This document shows positions 28,226 through 36,792 of a stretch of DNA of 64,000 bases, in pieces. The number at the start of each line of letters is the position of its first letter. Positions within the stretch are counted from its first letter, which is position 1. A program made the position numbers and the translations under genes. Source of the DNA: Mycolicibacterium neoaurum VKM Ac-1815D (lineage in GTDB: Bacteria > Actinomycetota > Actinomycetes > Mycobacteriales > Mycobacteriaceae); assembly GCF_000317305.3 (NCBI RefSeq), contig NC_023036.2, positions 2,294,001 to 2,358,000 of the forward strand, in the 5' to 3' direction. The notes under the pieces are model-generated. The model was given only the letters and a program-made list of their open reading frames with translations, was not told the origin of the DNA and ran no database searches.

Positions 28226-29101
28226 CTACAAGGCGCCGACGCCGACGGCGCGGTCCTGGGCGAAGCCCCAGTCCAGCAACGCCGACGCCTGATCCCAATA
28301 GGTCGGACCGCCCTCGCGGACGAGGCCGAACATCATCGCCACCACCAAACGGCGTCCGTCCCGCTGGGCCGCACCGACGAAGGTCTTTCTCGCCATGTCG
28401 GTGAACCCGGTCTTGCCGCCCAGCATGCCGGGGTAACGGGTCAGGAGCTCGTTCTGGTTGACCAGGACCCGGTCGCCGTTGCGACCGGGAAAGACCGCCG
28501 TCGGCTGTGCGGTGATCGCCGCGAACGCGGGATTGGCCATCGCGGCCCGGAAGATCACCGCAAGGTCGTGCGGCGAGGACCAGATGTCGATACCCGGCCC
28601 GTCCAGCCCTGAGGGGGAGCCCGCTGTGGTGGCGCGGGCACCGATCGCGGCGGCCTTGGCGTTCATCTTCTCCAGCGCCGCCGGCCTGCCACCGAGCATC
28701 GTCGCCAGCGTGTTTGCTGCGTCGTTGCCCGACACCAGCAGCAGACCCTCCAACAGCTGACGCACCGTATAGGTCGCGCCGGGGGCCACACCCGCGCAGT
28801 TGCACTCCACCTTGGTGTCGGCCTCATCGGCGACCACCGTCGCGTCCAGCGGCAATTCGTCGAGTGCGACCAGGGCCAGCAACACCTTGATCGTGCTCGC
28901 CGGTGGGTGGCGCGTGAACTCGTCTCGGGCGGCCAGCACCGCGCCCGAATCCAGATCCGCGACCACCCATGCCTGTGCAGGTCCATCGGGTATCGGCAGC
29001 GAACCCACGGGCTGATTCACCCCGATATCGGCACTGGCCGAACCGGCGCCGATGGTCACCAGGAACAGGGCCGACACAAGACCGGCGACAAGCCTTCGCA
29101 T
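28226..29101 (-). CDS. D-alanyl-D-alanine carboxypeptidase, DacB2-like (copy B)
   Basis: A 291-residue paralogue of the adjacent 27325-28140 gene. The signal peptide ends near S-A-S-A (residue 24). The catalytic motifs are S69-T-I-K72, S-G-N and K-T-G, and it has the same V-E-C-N-C cysteine pair. The product should act outside the membrane on peptidoglycan. The stop codon lies within a 14-base tandem duplication, so the last residues (V-G-A-L) may be of recent origin. It is divergent from the osmolyte operon, with 113 bases between them. Confidence 0.9.
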   Translation of the reverse strand: MRRLVAGLVSALFLVTIGAGSASADIGVNQPVGSLPIPDGPAQAWVVADLDSGAVLAARDEFTRHPPASTIKVLLALVALDELPLDATVVADEADTKVECNCAGVAPGATYTVRQLLEGLLLVSGNDAANTLATMLGGRPAALEKMNAKAAAIGARATTAGSPSGLDGPGIDIWSSPHDLAVIFRAAMANPAFAAITAQPTAVFPGRNGDRVLVNQNELLTRYPGMLGGKTGFTDMARKTFVGAAQRDGRRLVVAMMFGLVREGGPTYWDQASALLDWGFAQDRAVGVGAL

Positions 29102-29134
29102 GGCTTGTGACCCTAACTACCTTTTGCACCCAGA

Positions 29135-29160
29135 GGTTTGGAAGGTGCGCTCACCGGTAA
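29135..29160 (+). promoter_or_regulatory. Possible SigF-type promoter of the osmolyte operon
   Basis: GGTTT (29135-29139), then 15 bases, then CGGTAA (29155-29160). This is close to the mycobacterial SigF pattern GGTTT-N15-17-GGGTA, with one mismatch in the -10 element. It lies 55-80 bases before the amidotransferase ATG. Stress-sigma control would suit an osmoprotectant operon, but this is a weak pattern match. Confidence 0.35.
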
Positions 29161-29214
29161 CGTAAGACCAGCGCGAACCAGAGTGGCCATCGACCATCGA
29201 GGGGGACGAAAACA

Positions 29215-31017
29215 ATGTGCGGCATCGCCGGCGAGGTTGCTCGCGGCCGGTCGGCAGATCTCGGAGCCATTGCCCGAATGGCAGAAACCATGGTGCCGCG
29301 GGGCCCCGACAGCGGAGGTTTCTGGTCCCAGGGCGGTATCGCCCTCGGCCACCGCCGACTGGCGATCATCGACCTGTCCAGCCACGGCCAACAGCCGATG
29401 CACGACCCCGAACTCGGGCTCACGGTCGCCTTCAACGGGTGTATCTACAACTACCCGCAGCTGCGTCAGGAACTCCTGGGCAAGGGCTACCGATTCTTCT
29501 CCCACAGCGACACCGAGGTCGTGCTCAAGGGTTACCGCGAGTGGGGCGACAGGGTCGTCGACCACCTGTACGGCATGTTCGCCTTCGCGGTCACCGAGGT
29601 GGACAGCGGTCGGGTGCTGTTGGCCCGCGACCGGCTCGGCATCAAGCCGCTGTACTACACCGATACCCCCGACGCATTGCGGTTCGCTTCCTCGCTCCCG
29701 GCGCTACTGGCCGCCGGTGGGGTCGACACCTCGATCGATCCCGTTGCGCTGCACCACTATTTGAGCTTCCACTCGGTGGTTCCCGCCCCCCACACCATCG
29801 TGGCCGGTGTCAAGAAACTGCCGCCGGGCACCATCATGCGGATCGAGCCGGACGGCACCCGCACCCAACACACCTACTGGGAGCCTGTATTCGAGCGGTC
29901 GGCCGAGCGTTCGGCATGGTCGGACACCGAATGGGAAGAGGCCATCCTGGCCTCGCTGCGGACCGCCGTCGAGCGCCGGCTCGTCGCCGACGTGCCGGTC
30001 GGCTGCCTGCTGTCGGGCGGGTTGGACTCCAGCCTGATCGTCGGACTGTTGGCCGAGGCCGGCCAGCACGGCCTGGCCACCTTCTCCATCGGATTCGAGG
30101 CCGCCGGCGGTGAGGAGGGCGACGAGTTCAAGTACTCCGACATCATCGCCCGCCACTACGGCACCGACCACCACCAGATCCGCATCGACACCGCCCGCAT
30201 GCTGCCCGCGCTGTCAGGAACCATCGCGGCGATGAGTGAGCCGATGATGAGCCACGATTGTGTGGCCTTCTACCTGCTCTCCCAAGAGGTCAGCAAGCAT
30301 GTCAAGGTGGTGCAGTCCGGGCAGGGCGCCGACGAGATCTTCGCCGGCTACCACTGGTACCCGCCGATGGCCCACGCGCCCGACGGTGATCCGGGCGCCG
30401 CGCTGGCCAGCTATCGACAAGCCTTCTTCGACCGCGACCACAACGCACTGAACGCGTTACTGCAACCGAATTGGCGCCTCGACGACGATATCGCCGGCGA
30501 TTTCGTCCACCGGCACTTCGCCTCACCCGGTGCGGCGACGGCCACCGATCGCGCGCTGCGCCTCGACACGACGGTGATGTTGGTCGACGACCCCGTCAAA
30601 CGCGTGGACAACATGACCATGGCGTGGGGGCTGGAGGGGCGGGTGCCCTTCCTGGACCACGAACTGGTCGAACTCGCCGCGACCTGCCCGCCGCATCTCA
30701 AGACCGCCTACGAGGGCAAGGGCGTGCTGAAAGAGGCAGCCCGCAAGGTCATCCCGCACGAGGTGATCGACCGGCCCAAGGGCTACTTCCCGGTCCCGGC
30801 GCTCAAACACCTCGCCGGGCCCTATCTCGACCTCGTGCGCGATGCGCTGCACAGCGACGGCGCCAGGTCCCGCGGCCTGTTCGACAAGACCGAAGTGGAC
30901 CGACTGCTGGCCGATCCGAACGGTTACCACACCCCGCTTCGGGGTAACCCCCTGTGGCAGCTCGGGCTGCTGGAACTCTGGCTGGCGCACCATGTGGATG
31001 GGGTAACGACGAGATGA
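29215..31017 (+). CDS. N-acetylglutaminylglutamine amidotransferase (asparagine-synthase family)
   Basis: A 600-residue glutamine-dependent amidotransferase. The N-terminal Ntn domain starts with catalytic Cys2 (M-C-G-I-A-G). The C-terminal ATP-pyrophosphatase domain has S-G-G-L-D-S-S and, later, V-K-R-V-D-N-M-T-M. In the three-gene cassette it makes the terminal amide of the dipeptide osmolyte N-acetylglutaminylglutamine amide (NAGGN). The cassette context separates it from a plain asparagine synthetase. GAGGGGG precedes the ATG, and its last bases overlap the next start as ATGA. Confidence 0.9.
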   Translation: MCGIAGEVARGRSADLGAIARMAETMVPRGPDSGGFWSQGGIALGHRRLAIIDLSSHGQQPMHDPELGLTVAFNGCIYNYPQLRQELLGKGYRFFSHSDTEVVLKGYREWGDRVVDHLYGMFAFAVTEVDSGRVLLARDRLGIKPLYYTDTPDALRFASSLPALLAAGGVDTSIDPVALHHYLSFHSVVPAPHTIVAGVKKLPPGTIMRIEPDGTRTQHTYWEPVFERSAERSAWSDTEWEEAILASLRTAVERRLVADVPVGCLLSGGLDSSLIVGLLAEAGQHGLATFSIGFEAAGGEEGDEFKYSDIIARHYGTDHHQIRIDTARMLPALSGTIAAMSEPMMSHDCVAFYLLSQEVSKHVKVVQSGQGADEIFAGYHWYPPMAHAPDGDPGAALASYRQAFFDRDHNALNALLQPNWRLDDDIAGDFVHRHFASPGAATATDRALRLDTTVMLVDDPVKRVDNMTMAWGLEGRVPFLDHELVELAATCPPHLKTAYEGKGVLKEAARKVIPHEVIDRPKGYFPVPALKHLAGPYLDLVRDALHSDGARSRGLFDKTEVDRLLADPNGYHTPLRGNPLWQLGLLELWLAHHVDGVTTR

Positions 31018-32744
31018 CCCCGGAGAAGGCGACTCCAGAGGGCGACGCCCCGCCGAAACAGGTCATCCAGGACCTCGGTTGGGGCCGACTGGTCTTCGGA
31101 CAGACCTTCGACGATCCGGGTCAACTCGGCACCGCGCTGCGCGCCGAGGCCAGCGGTCGCCGCGATATCGGCATGTACCTCGAGGCGCCGCACGTGTTCG
31201 TGGCCCTCAACCCGCAAGAATTCTTCATCGACCCGAGCTTCACCTATCGCCTGGACCTCACCACGCCACTGGCCTACCGCCCCGAAGACCTGCCCGGCGT
31301 GACGGTGCGGCCGGTGCAGTCCATGGCGGACTGCGCCGCCATCAACGAGATCTATCTGCAGTGCCGAATGGTGCCCGCCGACGTCGACCTGATGTGGCAC
31401 AACAGCCAGTCCGAAGAGCACATGATCTATCTGGTCGCGGTCGACGACCAGAGCGGATCGGTGGTGGGCACCGTCACCGGCATCGATCACGCTCAGTTGT
31501 TCGACGATCCGGAGAACGGCTCGAGCCTGTGGTGCCTGGCCGTCAGCCCGACGTTGTGTCGTCCAGGCGCCGGTGGGCTGCTGGTGCGCTCGCTGGTCGA
31601 GGAGTTCATCGCCCGCGGGCGAGCCCAGATGGACCTGTCGGTATTGCACGACAACGATGCGGCCATCGCCCTCTACGAGCGGATGGGCTTCCAGCGCGTT
31701 CCCGAACTCGGCGTCAAGCGCAAGAACGCGATCAACGAAAAGCTCTTCGCACCCACACAACCCGAGGAAGAGCTCGATCAACTCAATCCGTATGCGCGCA
31801 TCATCGCCGACGAGGCCATCCTGCGCGGTATCGCCGTCCAGGTCCTCGATGCCCAGGGCGGGTACCTGCAGCTCACGCACGGGGGCACCACCGTCACCAC
31901 GCGGGAGTCGCTCTCGGAGCTGACCAATGCGGTGGCGATGAGCCGGTGTGACGACAAGCGCATCGCACGCAAAGTGGTCGGCGAGGCCGGAATCGTTGTG
32001 CCCCAGGGTGTCACAGCCACCTTCGGGGAGGAGGATCATCGCTTCCTGGCCAAGGTCGGCTCGGTGGTGGTCAAACCAGCCCGCGGTGAGCAAGGCGCCG
32101 GTATCACCGTCGGGGTGACCCGCCACGACGAGCTGGACCGCGCGCTGCAGCTGGCGAGCAAGCATTGTCCCGACGTGCTGATCGAGGAACGTTGCGCCGG
32201 CGAGGATCTGCGCATCGTGGTGATCAACGGCAAGGTCATCGCGGCGGCGGTCCGCCGCCCGCCGGAAATCATCGGCACCGGCAAGCACACCGTGCGGTCG
32301 CTCATCGAAGCCCAGAGTCGGCGCCGGGCGGCGGCCACCCAGGGGGAGTCCCGCATCCCGCTGGACTCGGTGACCGAGGACACCGTGCGCGAAGCCGGCT
32401 GGGAGCTGGACGATGTGCTGCCCGCCAACGAGCGTCTGGTCGTGCGGCGCACCGCAAACCTGCACACCGGCGGCACGATCGTCGACGTCACCGATGACCT
32501 CAACCCGTTGCTGGCCAAGGTGGCGGTCGACGCCGCCGATGCCATCGGCATCCCGGTGACCGGTATCGACCTGATGGTCCCGTCGGTCGACGGCGAGGAG
32601 TACGTTTTCATCGAGGCCAATGAGCGTCCGGGCCTGGCCAACCACGAACCGCGCCCGACGGCGCAGGCTTTCGTGGATCTACTCTTTCCCCGGACCGCGG
32701 CGACACCCTGGGCGTGGCAGCCCGATCCTGTCGACCAGGGTTAG
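31014..32744 (+). CDS. N-acetylglutaminylglutamine synthetase (GNAT + ATP-grasp)
   Basis: A 576-residue two-domain enzyme. Residues about 90-245 form a GNAT acetyltransferase, with the acetyl-CoA site in a L-A-V-S-P-T-L-C-R-P-G-A-G-G region. Residues about 260-560 form a cyanophycin-synthetase-like ATP-grasp ligase, with V-V-K-P-A-R-G-E-Q-G-A-G-I-T and the metal-binding F-I-E-A-N-E-R-P-G-L-A end. It should acetylate glutamine and ligate a second one before amidation by the preceding enzyme. The ATG overlaps that gene's stop. An earlier in-frame ATG at 30954 is rejected because it lies deep in the upstream gene. Confidence 0.88.
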   Translation: MTPEKATPEGDAPPKQVIQDLGWGRLVFGQTFDDPGQLGTALRAEASGRRDIGMYLEAPHVFVALNPQEFFIDPSFTYRLDLTTPLAYRPEDLPGVTVRPVQSMADCAAINEIYLQCRMVPADVDLMWHNSQSEEHMIYLVAVDDQSGSVVGTVTGIDHAQLFDDPENGSSLWCLAVSPTLCRPGAGGLLVRSLVEEFIARGRAQMDLSVLHDNDAAIALYERMGFQRVPELGVKRKNAINEKLFAPTQPEEELDQLNPYARIIADEAILRGIAVQVLDAQGGYLQLTHGGTTVTTRESLSELTNAVAMSRCDDKRIARKVVGEAGIVVPQGVTATFGEEDHRFLAKVGSVVVKPARGEQGAGITVGVTRHDELDRALQLASKHCPDVLIEERCAGEDLRIVVINGKVIAAAVRRPPEIIGTGKHTVRSLIEAQSRRRAAATQGESRIPLDSVTEDTVREAGWELDDVLPANERLVVRRTANLHTGGTIVDVTDDLNPLLAKVAVDAADAIGIPVTGIDLMVPSVDGEEYVFIEANERPGLANHEPRPTAQAFVDLLFPRTAATPWAWQPDPVDQG

Positions 32745-32754
32745 CGGTACGTCG

Positions 32755-32781
32755 GGGACGCCTGGACTGTTCGGGCGTCCC
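32755..32781 (+). terminator. Intra-operon hairpin
   Basis: GGGACGCC (32755-32762) and GGCGTCCC (32774-32781) form a perfect 8-bp stem with an 11-nt loop, 10 bases after the ligase stop and 24 bases before the peptidase start. It may attenuate or process the message so that the hydrolase is made at a different level from the two biosynthetic enzymes. Confidence 0.45.
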
Positions 32782-32805
32782 GTAATCAATGCTTGAGAAG
32801 GAGGC

Positions 32806-34047
32806 ATGGTGTCCGAACGTGCGGTGATGCCGGAAGAGACCCGGGCGTGGATGATCGACACGCTGTTGGCAATGCTGCAGACGCCCAGTCCGTCGGGTCG
32901 CACCGACGCGGTCATGCAGTTGATCGGCGACACACTGAACGAGATCGGCGTGCCGTTCACCCTGACCCGCCGCGGTGCGTTGACGGCGGTGCTGCCCGGT
33001 GAATCCAGCACCACCGATCGTGCGGTGGTGGTGCATGCCGACACCATCGGCTGCATGGTGCGCGATCTGAAGGACAACGGCCGCCTGGAGCTGATCCCGG
33101 TGGGCACGTTCTCGGCCCGTTTCGCCACGGGCGCCCGGGTGCGGATCTTCACCGACGACGCCGACGAGTTCTTCACCGGAACGGTGATGCCGCTCAAGGC
33201 CTCCGGTCACGCGTTCGGCGACGAGATCGACACCCAGCCCACCGAATGGGAACACGTCGAGGTCCGCATCGATCGCAAGGTGACCAATCGGGCCGATCTG
33301 GAAAGGCTCGGCTTTCGGGTCGGCGACTTCGTCGCACTGATCGCGGCCCCCGAGCTGACCTCGGACGGCTATATCGTCTCCCGGCATCTGGACGGTAAGG
33401 CCGGTGTCGCGGTGGCACTCGCGCTCGCCAAGACCGTCGCCGAGCAGAAGATCGTGCTGCCGCACACGACGACGATCATGGTCACCATCACCGAAGAGGT
33501 CGGGCACGGCGCCAGCCATGGTCTGGATCCCGACGTCGCCGAACTGGTGTCGGTCGACAACGCGGTGTGTGCCCCCGGCCAGCATTCCATCGAGGACGGC
33601 GTGACCATCCCGATGGCCGATCTGCACGGACCGTTCGACTATCACCTGACGCGCAAGTTGTGCAGGCTGGCCGAGGAACAGCAGATCCCGCATGCGCGCG
33701 ACGTCTTCCGCTACTACCGCTCCGATGCGGCCGCGGCGATCGAGGCCGGTGCCAACACCCGGGCCGCGTTGGTCGGTTTCGGCTTGGATGGCAGCCACGG
33801 CTGGGAGCGCACCCACATCGATTCCCTTGAGGGTGTCTACAACCTGCTGTTCGCCTGGTTGCAGACGCCGCTGACGTTCGCGAAATGGGATGCCAAACCG
33901 TCCGGCCAACTGCGCGACTTCCCGTCGTCGAAGCAGCCCGCACCCACCGAACAGTGGGTGCCGCTGTCCCGCGGCGACCACGCCGAACCGGGCGAATGGT
34001 CGGGCGAGCACTGGCCTCCCGCGGAAGGTCCCGCCGGCCAGCAGTGA
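32806..34047 (+). CDS. M42-family peptidase of the NAGGN cassette
   Basis: A 413-residue metallo-aminopeptidase-like protein, third member of the osmolyte cassette. M42 features visible are V-V-H-A-D-T-I-G near residue 75, R-H-L-D-G-K-A-G with the bridging Asp, T-E-E-V-G-H-G with the catalytic Glu pair, and S-V-D-N-A-V. It is often proposed to degrade or recycle the dipeptide. AAGGAGG ends 1 nt before the ATG at 32806, so the GTG at 32809 may be the real start. The C-terminus has a Pro/Trp-rich tail. It probably acts in the cytosol. Confidence 0.85.
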   Translation: MVSERAVMPEETRAWMIDTLLAMLQTPSPSGRTDAVMQLIGDTLNEIGVPFTLTRRGALTAVLPGESSTTDRAVVVHADTIGCMVRDLKDNGRLELIPVGTFSARFATGARVRIFTDDADEFFTGTVMPLKASGHAFGDEIDTQPTEWEHVEVRIDRKVTNRADLERLGFRVGDFVALIAAPELTSDGYIVSRHLDGKAGVAVALALAKTVAEQKIVLPHTTTIMVTITEEVGHGASHGLDPDVAELVSVDNAVCAPGQHSIEDGVTIPMADLHGPFDYHLTRKLCRLAEEQQIPHARDVFRYYRSDAAAAIEAGANTRAALVGFGLDGSHGWERTHIDSLEGVYNLLFAWLQTPLTFAKWDAKPSGQLRDFPSSKQPAPTEQWVPLSRGDHAEPGEWSGEHWPPAEGPAGQQ

Positions 34048-34066
34048 TGAATGGTTCAATCGAGTG

Positions 34067-34483
34067 GTGCTGAGCATCGAAGAGATCTCCGACCGTCTGG
34101 AAATACAGCAACTGCTCATCGCCTACTCCACCGCGATCGACTCGCGCCGGTTCGATGATCTCGACCAGGTGTTCACTGCCGACGCCTATATCGACTACCG
34201 GGCCATGGGTGGTGTCGACGGCCGCTACCCAGAGGTCAAGGCGTGGTTGTCGGAGGTGCTGCCGAACTTCCCGGCCTATGCGCACATGTTGGGCAACGTC
34301 GACGTGCGGATCGCCGGCGACACCGCGATCTCGCGCACGCTGTGCTTCAACCCGATGGTGTTGGGCGGGGAGGGCCAGGTGCTGTTCTGCGGGCTCTGGT
34401 ACGACGACGAGTTCATCCGTACCGCCGAGGGCTGGCGGATGACCAAGCGCGTCGAGGAGAAGTGCTTCGACCGGGTTGTCTGA
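34067..34483 (+). CDS. SnoaL/NTF2-like protein
   Basis: A 138-residue single-domain protein of the SnoaL-like NTF2 fold. It opens with helix I-E-E-I-S-D-R-L-E-I-Q-Q-L-L, has the characteristic R-F-D-D-L-D-Q-V-F segment and ends in a beta-rich half containing L-W-Y-D-D-E-F. The ligand or reaction is unknown. GTG 34067 is chosen from the typical family start; GTG 34064 is the alternative. It corresponds to Rv2910c, located just before rpsP in M. tuberculosis as here. Confidence 0.75.
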   Translation: MLSIEEISDRLEIQQLLIAYSTAIDSRRFDDLDQVFTADAYIDYRAMGGVDGRYPEVKAWLSEVLPNFPAYAHMLGNVDVRIAGDTAISRTLCFNPMVLGGEGQVLFCGLWYDDEFIRTAEGWRMTKRVEEKCFDRVV

Positions 34484-34511
34484 GTCGGCCCCGCCGACGC
34501 GTCGTCTGAAT

Positions 34512-34541
34512 TTGGGCGTGCCCTGGCTGCTCTGGCAGAAT
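34512..34541 (+). promoter_or_regulatory. rpsP operon promoter
   Basis: TTGGGC (34512-34517), an 18-base spacer, then CAGAAT (34536-34541) inside TCTGGCAGAATG. The rplS promoter region carries nearly the same extended -10 sequence, TCTGGCACAATT. A transcript from here would have a 5' leader of about 120 bases before rpsP. Confidence 0.5.
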
Positions 34542-34667
34542 GGGCCGCTGTCCGTTCGCGACCCGTTAGATGCGCCGCGCGGCGGTCACACACGTAAGGC
34601 AAAACCGGATCCCGGCATCCCGCCGGAGATCGCCGAATTGCAGCGTGGCAATGCACAGGAGTGATTC

Positions 34668-35123
34668 ATGGCTGTCAAAATCAAGCTCACCCGTATGGGC
34701 AAGATCCGCAACCCCCAGTACCGCATCTCCGTCGCCGACGCGCGTAACCGCCGCGACGGCCGCTCGATCGAGGTCATCGGCCGTTACCACCCGAAGGAAG
34801 AGCCGAGCCTGATCGAGATCGACTCGGAGCGTGCGCAGTACTGGCTGGGCGTCGGCGCGCAGCCGACCGAGCCCGTCCTCGCGCTGCTGAAGATCACCGG
34901 TGACTGGCAGAAGTTCAAGGGCCTGCCGGGCGCCGAGGGCACCTTGAAGGTCAAGGAGCCCAAGCCTTCCAAGCTCGATCTGTTCAACGCCGCACTGGCC
35001 GCCGCCGATGACGCGCCGACCGGTCAGGCCGTGACCCAGAAGAAGAAGAAGGCCCCCAAGGCCGACGACGCTGCTGAGGCTCCTGCCGAAGAGGCCGCGG
35101 CCGAAGCTCCCGCCGCCGAATGA
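34668..35123 (+). CDS. rpsP: 30S ribosomal protein S16
   Basis: A 151-residue S16. The conserved opening [11 protein letters not shown] and the R-R-D-G-R-S-I-E motif are present. The C-terminal 45 residues form an Ala/Glu/Lys-rich extension with a K-K-K-K-A run, typical of actinobacterial S16 and absent from the E. coli protein. CAGGAG precedes the ATG. It heads the rpsP-khpA-rimM-trmD operon. Confidence 0.97.
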   Translation: MAVKIKLTRMGKIRNPQYRISVADARNRRDGRSIEVIGRYHPKEEPSLIEIDSERAQYWLGVGAQPTEPVLALLKITGDWQKFKGLPGAEGTLKVKEPKPSKLDLFNAALAAADDAPTGQAVTQKKKKAPKADDAAEAPAEEAAAEAPAAE

Positions 35124-35362
35124 GTTCCGTCGTCGTCGACGCCGTAGAGCACCTGGTGCGCGGGATCGTCGACAATCCCGACGATGTCCGGGTGGACATG
35201 GTCACCAACCGTCGTGGTCGCACGGTCGAGGTGCATGTGCATCCCGACGACCTGGGCAAGGTCATCGGCCGCGGCGGGCGTACCGCCACCGCGCTGCGGA
35301 CCCTGGTCGCCGGGATCGGCGGGCGCGGGATCCGTGTCGACGTGGTGGACACCGACCAGTAG
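35120..35362 (+). CDS. khpA: KH-domain RNA-binding protein
   Basis: An 80-residue KhpA-type protein with a single KH domain and the GxxG loop I-G-R-G-G-R-T. It binds RNA and in other bacteria works with KhpB/Jag in cell-size control. Its ATG overlaps the rpsP stop by 4 bases. It corresponds to Rv2908c. Confidence 0.92.
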   Translation: MSSVVVDAVEHLVRGIVDNPDDVRVDMVTNRRGRTVEVHVHPDDLGKVIGRGGRTATALRTLVAGIGGRGIRVDVVDTDQ

Positions 35363-35366
35363 CGTC

Positions 35367-35888
35367 ATGGAGTTGGTCATCGGGCGGGTCGCCAAGGCAC
35401 ACGGTGTCACCGGCGAGGTCGTCGTGGAGATCCGTACCGACGACCCTGCGCAGCGGTTCGTCCCCGGTGCGCAGTTGCGCGGTCGCGCGGCCCGGGGCGG
35501 TCCGGAGCGAAGCTTTGTCATAGAGACGGTGCGCGAGCACGCCGGTCGACTGCTGATGCGGTTGACCGGCGTGTCCGACCGTAATGCGGCCGACGCGTTG
35601 CGCGGCACGCTGTTCCTCGTCGACACCGAGCAGCTGCCACCCATCGATGATCCCGACGAGTTCTACGATCACCAGCTCGAGGGGCTGGCCGTGCGCACCG
35701 TCGACGGCACGGTGATCGGCACCGTTGCCGAGGTGTTGCACACCGCGGCGGGGGAGCTGTTGTCGATCAAGACCCCGGAGGGCCGTGAGGTGCTGGTCCC
35801 GTTCGTCAGCGCCATCGTCACCGCCGTGTCGTTGGCCGACGGCACCGTGGATATCGATCCGCCCGACGGCCTGCTCGATATGGATTGA
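35367..35888 (+). CDS. rimM: Ribosome maturation factor RimM
   Basis: A 173-residue 30S assembly factor that binds S19. The N-terminal domain has [14 protein letters not shown], and the C-terminal PRC-barrel has F-Y-D-H-Q-L-E-G-L and V-L-V-P-F-V. The ATG at 35367, 4 nt after the khpA stop, is chosen; longer in-frame options lie inside khpA. No clear ribosome site, so it is probably coupled to khpA. Confidence 0.95.
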   Translation: MELVIGRVAKAHGVTGEVVVEIRTDDPAQRFVPGAQLRGRAARGGPERSFVIETVREHAGRLLMRLTGVSDRNAADALRGTLFLVDTEQLPPIDDPDEFYDHQLEGLAVRTVDGTVIGTVAEVLHTAAGELLSIKTPEGREVLVPFVSAIVTAVSLADGTVDIDPPDGLLDMD

Positions 35889-35889
35889 T

Positions 35890-36567
35890 ATGCGGCTGGA
35901 CGTCGTCACGATCTTCCCCGCCTATCTCAATCCGTTGCACGAAGCCTTGCCCGGCAAGGCAATACAGGCCGGCATCGTCGAGCTCGGGGTACATGACCTG
36001 CGACGCTGGACCCACGATGTGCACAGGTCGGTCGACGATTCGCCCTATGGCGGTGGTCCCGGCATGGTGATGAAGGCGCCGGTGTGGGGAGCGGCGCTGG
36101 ACGAAATCTGCACGCCTGAAACGCTGTTGGTGGTGCCCACCCCTGCCGGACGGCCGTTCACGCAGAGCACCGCGCAACGGTGGAGCGCCGAGCAACATCT
36201 GGTGTTCGCGTGCGGGCGCTACGAGGGTATCGATCAGCGGGTGGCCGATGATGCCGCCCGGCGGATGCGGGTCGAAGAGGTGTCGATCGGCGACTATGTG
36301 CTCGCCGGCGGCGAATCGGCCGCATTGGTGATGATCGAGGCCGTGGTTCGGCTGATTCCGGAAGTGCTCGGTAATCCCGAGTCGCATCAACAGGATTCGC
36401 ATTCCGATGGACTGCTCGAGGGGCCCAGCTACACCCGGCCGCCGGTCTGGCGTGAGCTGGAGGTTCCGCCTGTCCTGCTGTCCGGCGACCACGCGAAGAT
36501 CGCGGCCTGGCGCCACGCCCAGTCGGTGCAACGCACCAGGGAACGCAGACCCGACCTTCTCGACTGA
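35890..36567 (+). CDS. trmD: tRNA (guanine-N1)-methyltransferase
   Basis: A 225-residue SPOUT methyltransferase that makes m1G37 in tRNAs, preventing frameshifts. Motifs visible are T-I-F-P near the start, D-D-S-P-Y-G-G-G-P-G-M-V-M and the trefoil-knot segment C-G-R-Y-E-G-I-D-Q-R followed by I-G-D-Y-V-L-A-G-G-E. The ATG starts 1 nt after the rimM stop. It is the last gene of the rpsP operon; a GC-rich inverted-repeat region follows at about 36573-36605. Confidence 0.96.
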   Translation: MRLDVVTIFPAYLNPLHEALPGKAIQAGIVELGVHDLRRWTHDVHRSVDDSPYGGGPGMVMKAPVWGAALDEICTPETLLVVPTPAGRPFTQSTAQRWSAEQHLVFACGRYEGIDQRVADDAARRMRVEEVSIGDYVLAGGESAALVMIEAVVRLIPEVLGNPESHQQDSHSDGLLEGPSYTRPPVWRELEVPPVLLSGDHAKIAAWRHAQSVQRTRERRPDLLD

Positions 36568-36702
36568 TCCGCGGCCGGCGGTGCGCCGCAACCGGTGGCC
36601 CGGCCGGTAAGAGGGACAGCCGAACTCGCTTCCCACATGTTCTTGTCGGTGCCGACCGACGGGCAGGAAAGCAGAGCTGAGAAAGCTGAGAGTTCTCTCA
36701 AC

Positions 36703-36721
36703 ATAGGTTAGGCATACCTAT
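36703..36721. promoter_or_regulatory. IdeR iron box
   Basis: ATAGGTTAGGCATACCTAT agrees with the IdeR consensus TTAGGTTAGGCTAACCTAA at 15 of 19 positions and is nearly palindromic. It lies 72 bases before the chosen start of the porin-like gene. IdeR with Fe2+ usually represses from such a site, so the gene should be induced by low iron. Confidence 0.75.
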
Positions 36722-36792
36722 TGTGTTCTCCGTACAGTGCAGCTAACGTTCCGACGCGTCTAGCTGACGCCGCTGTCAAAAAAGGAGAATTC

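Noticed and set aside
30924..32645. A 573-codon minus-strand frame under the osmolyte synthetase
   Set aside because: Antisense to the GNAT/ATP-grasp gene, with shadow-type composition.
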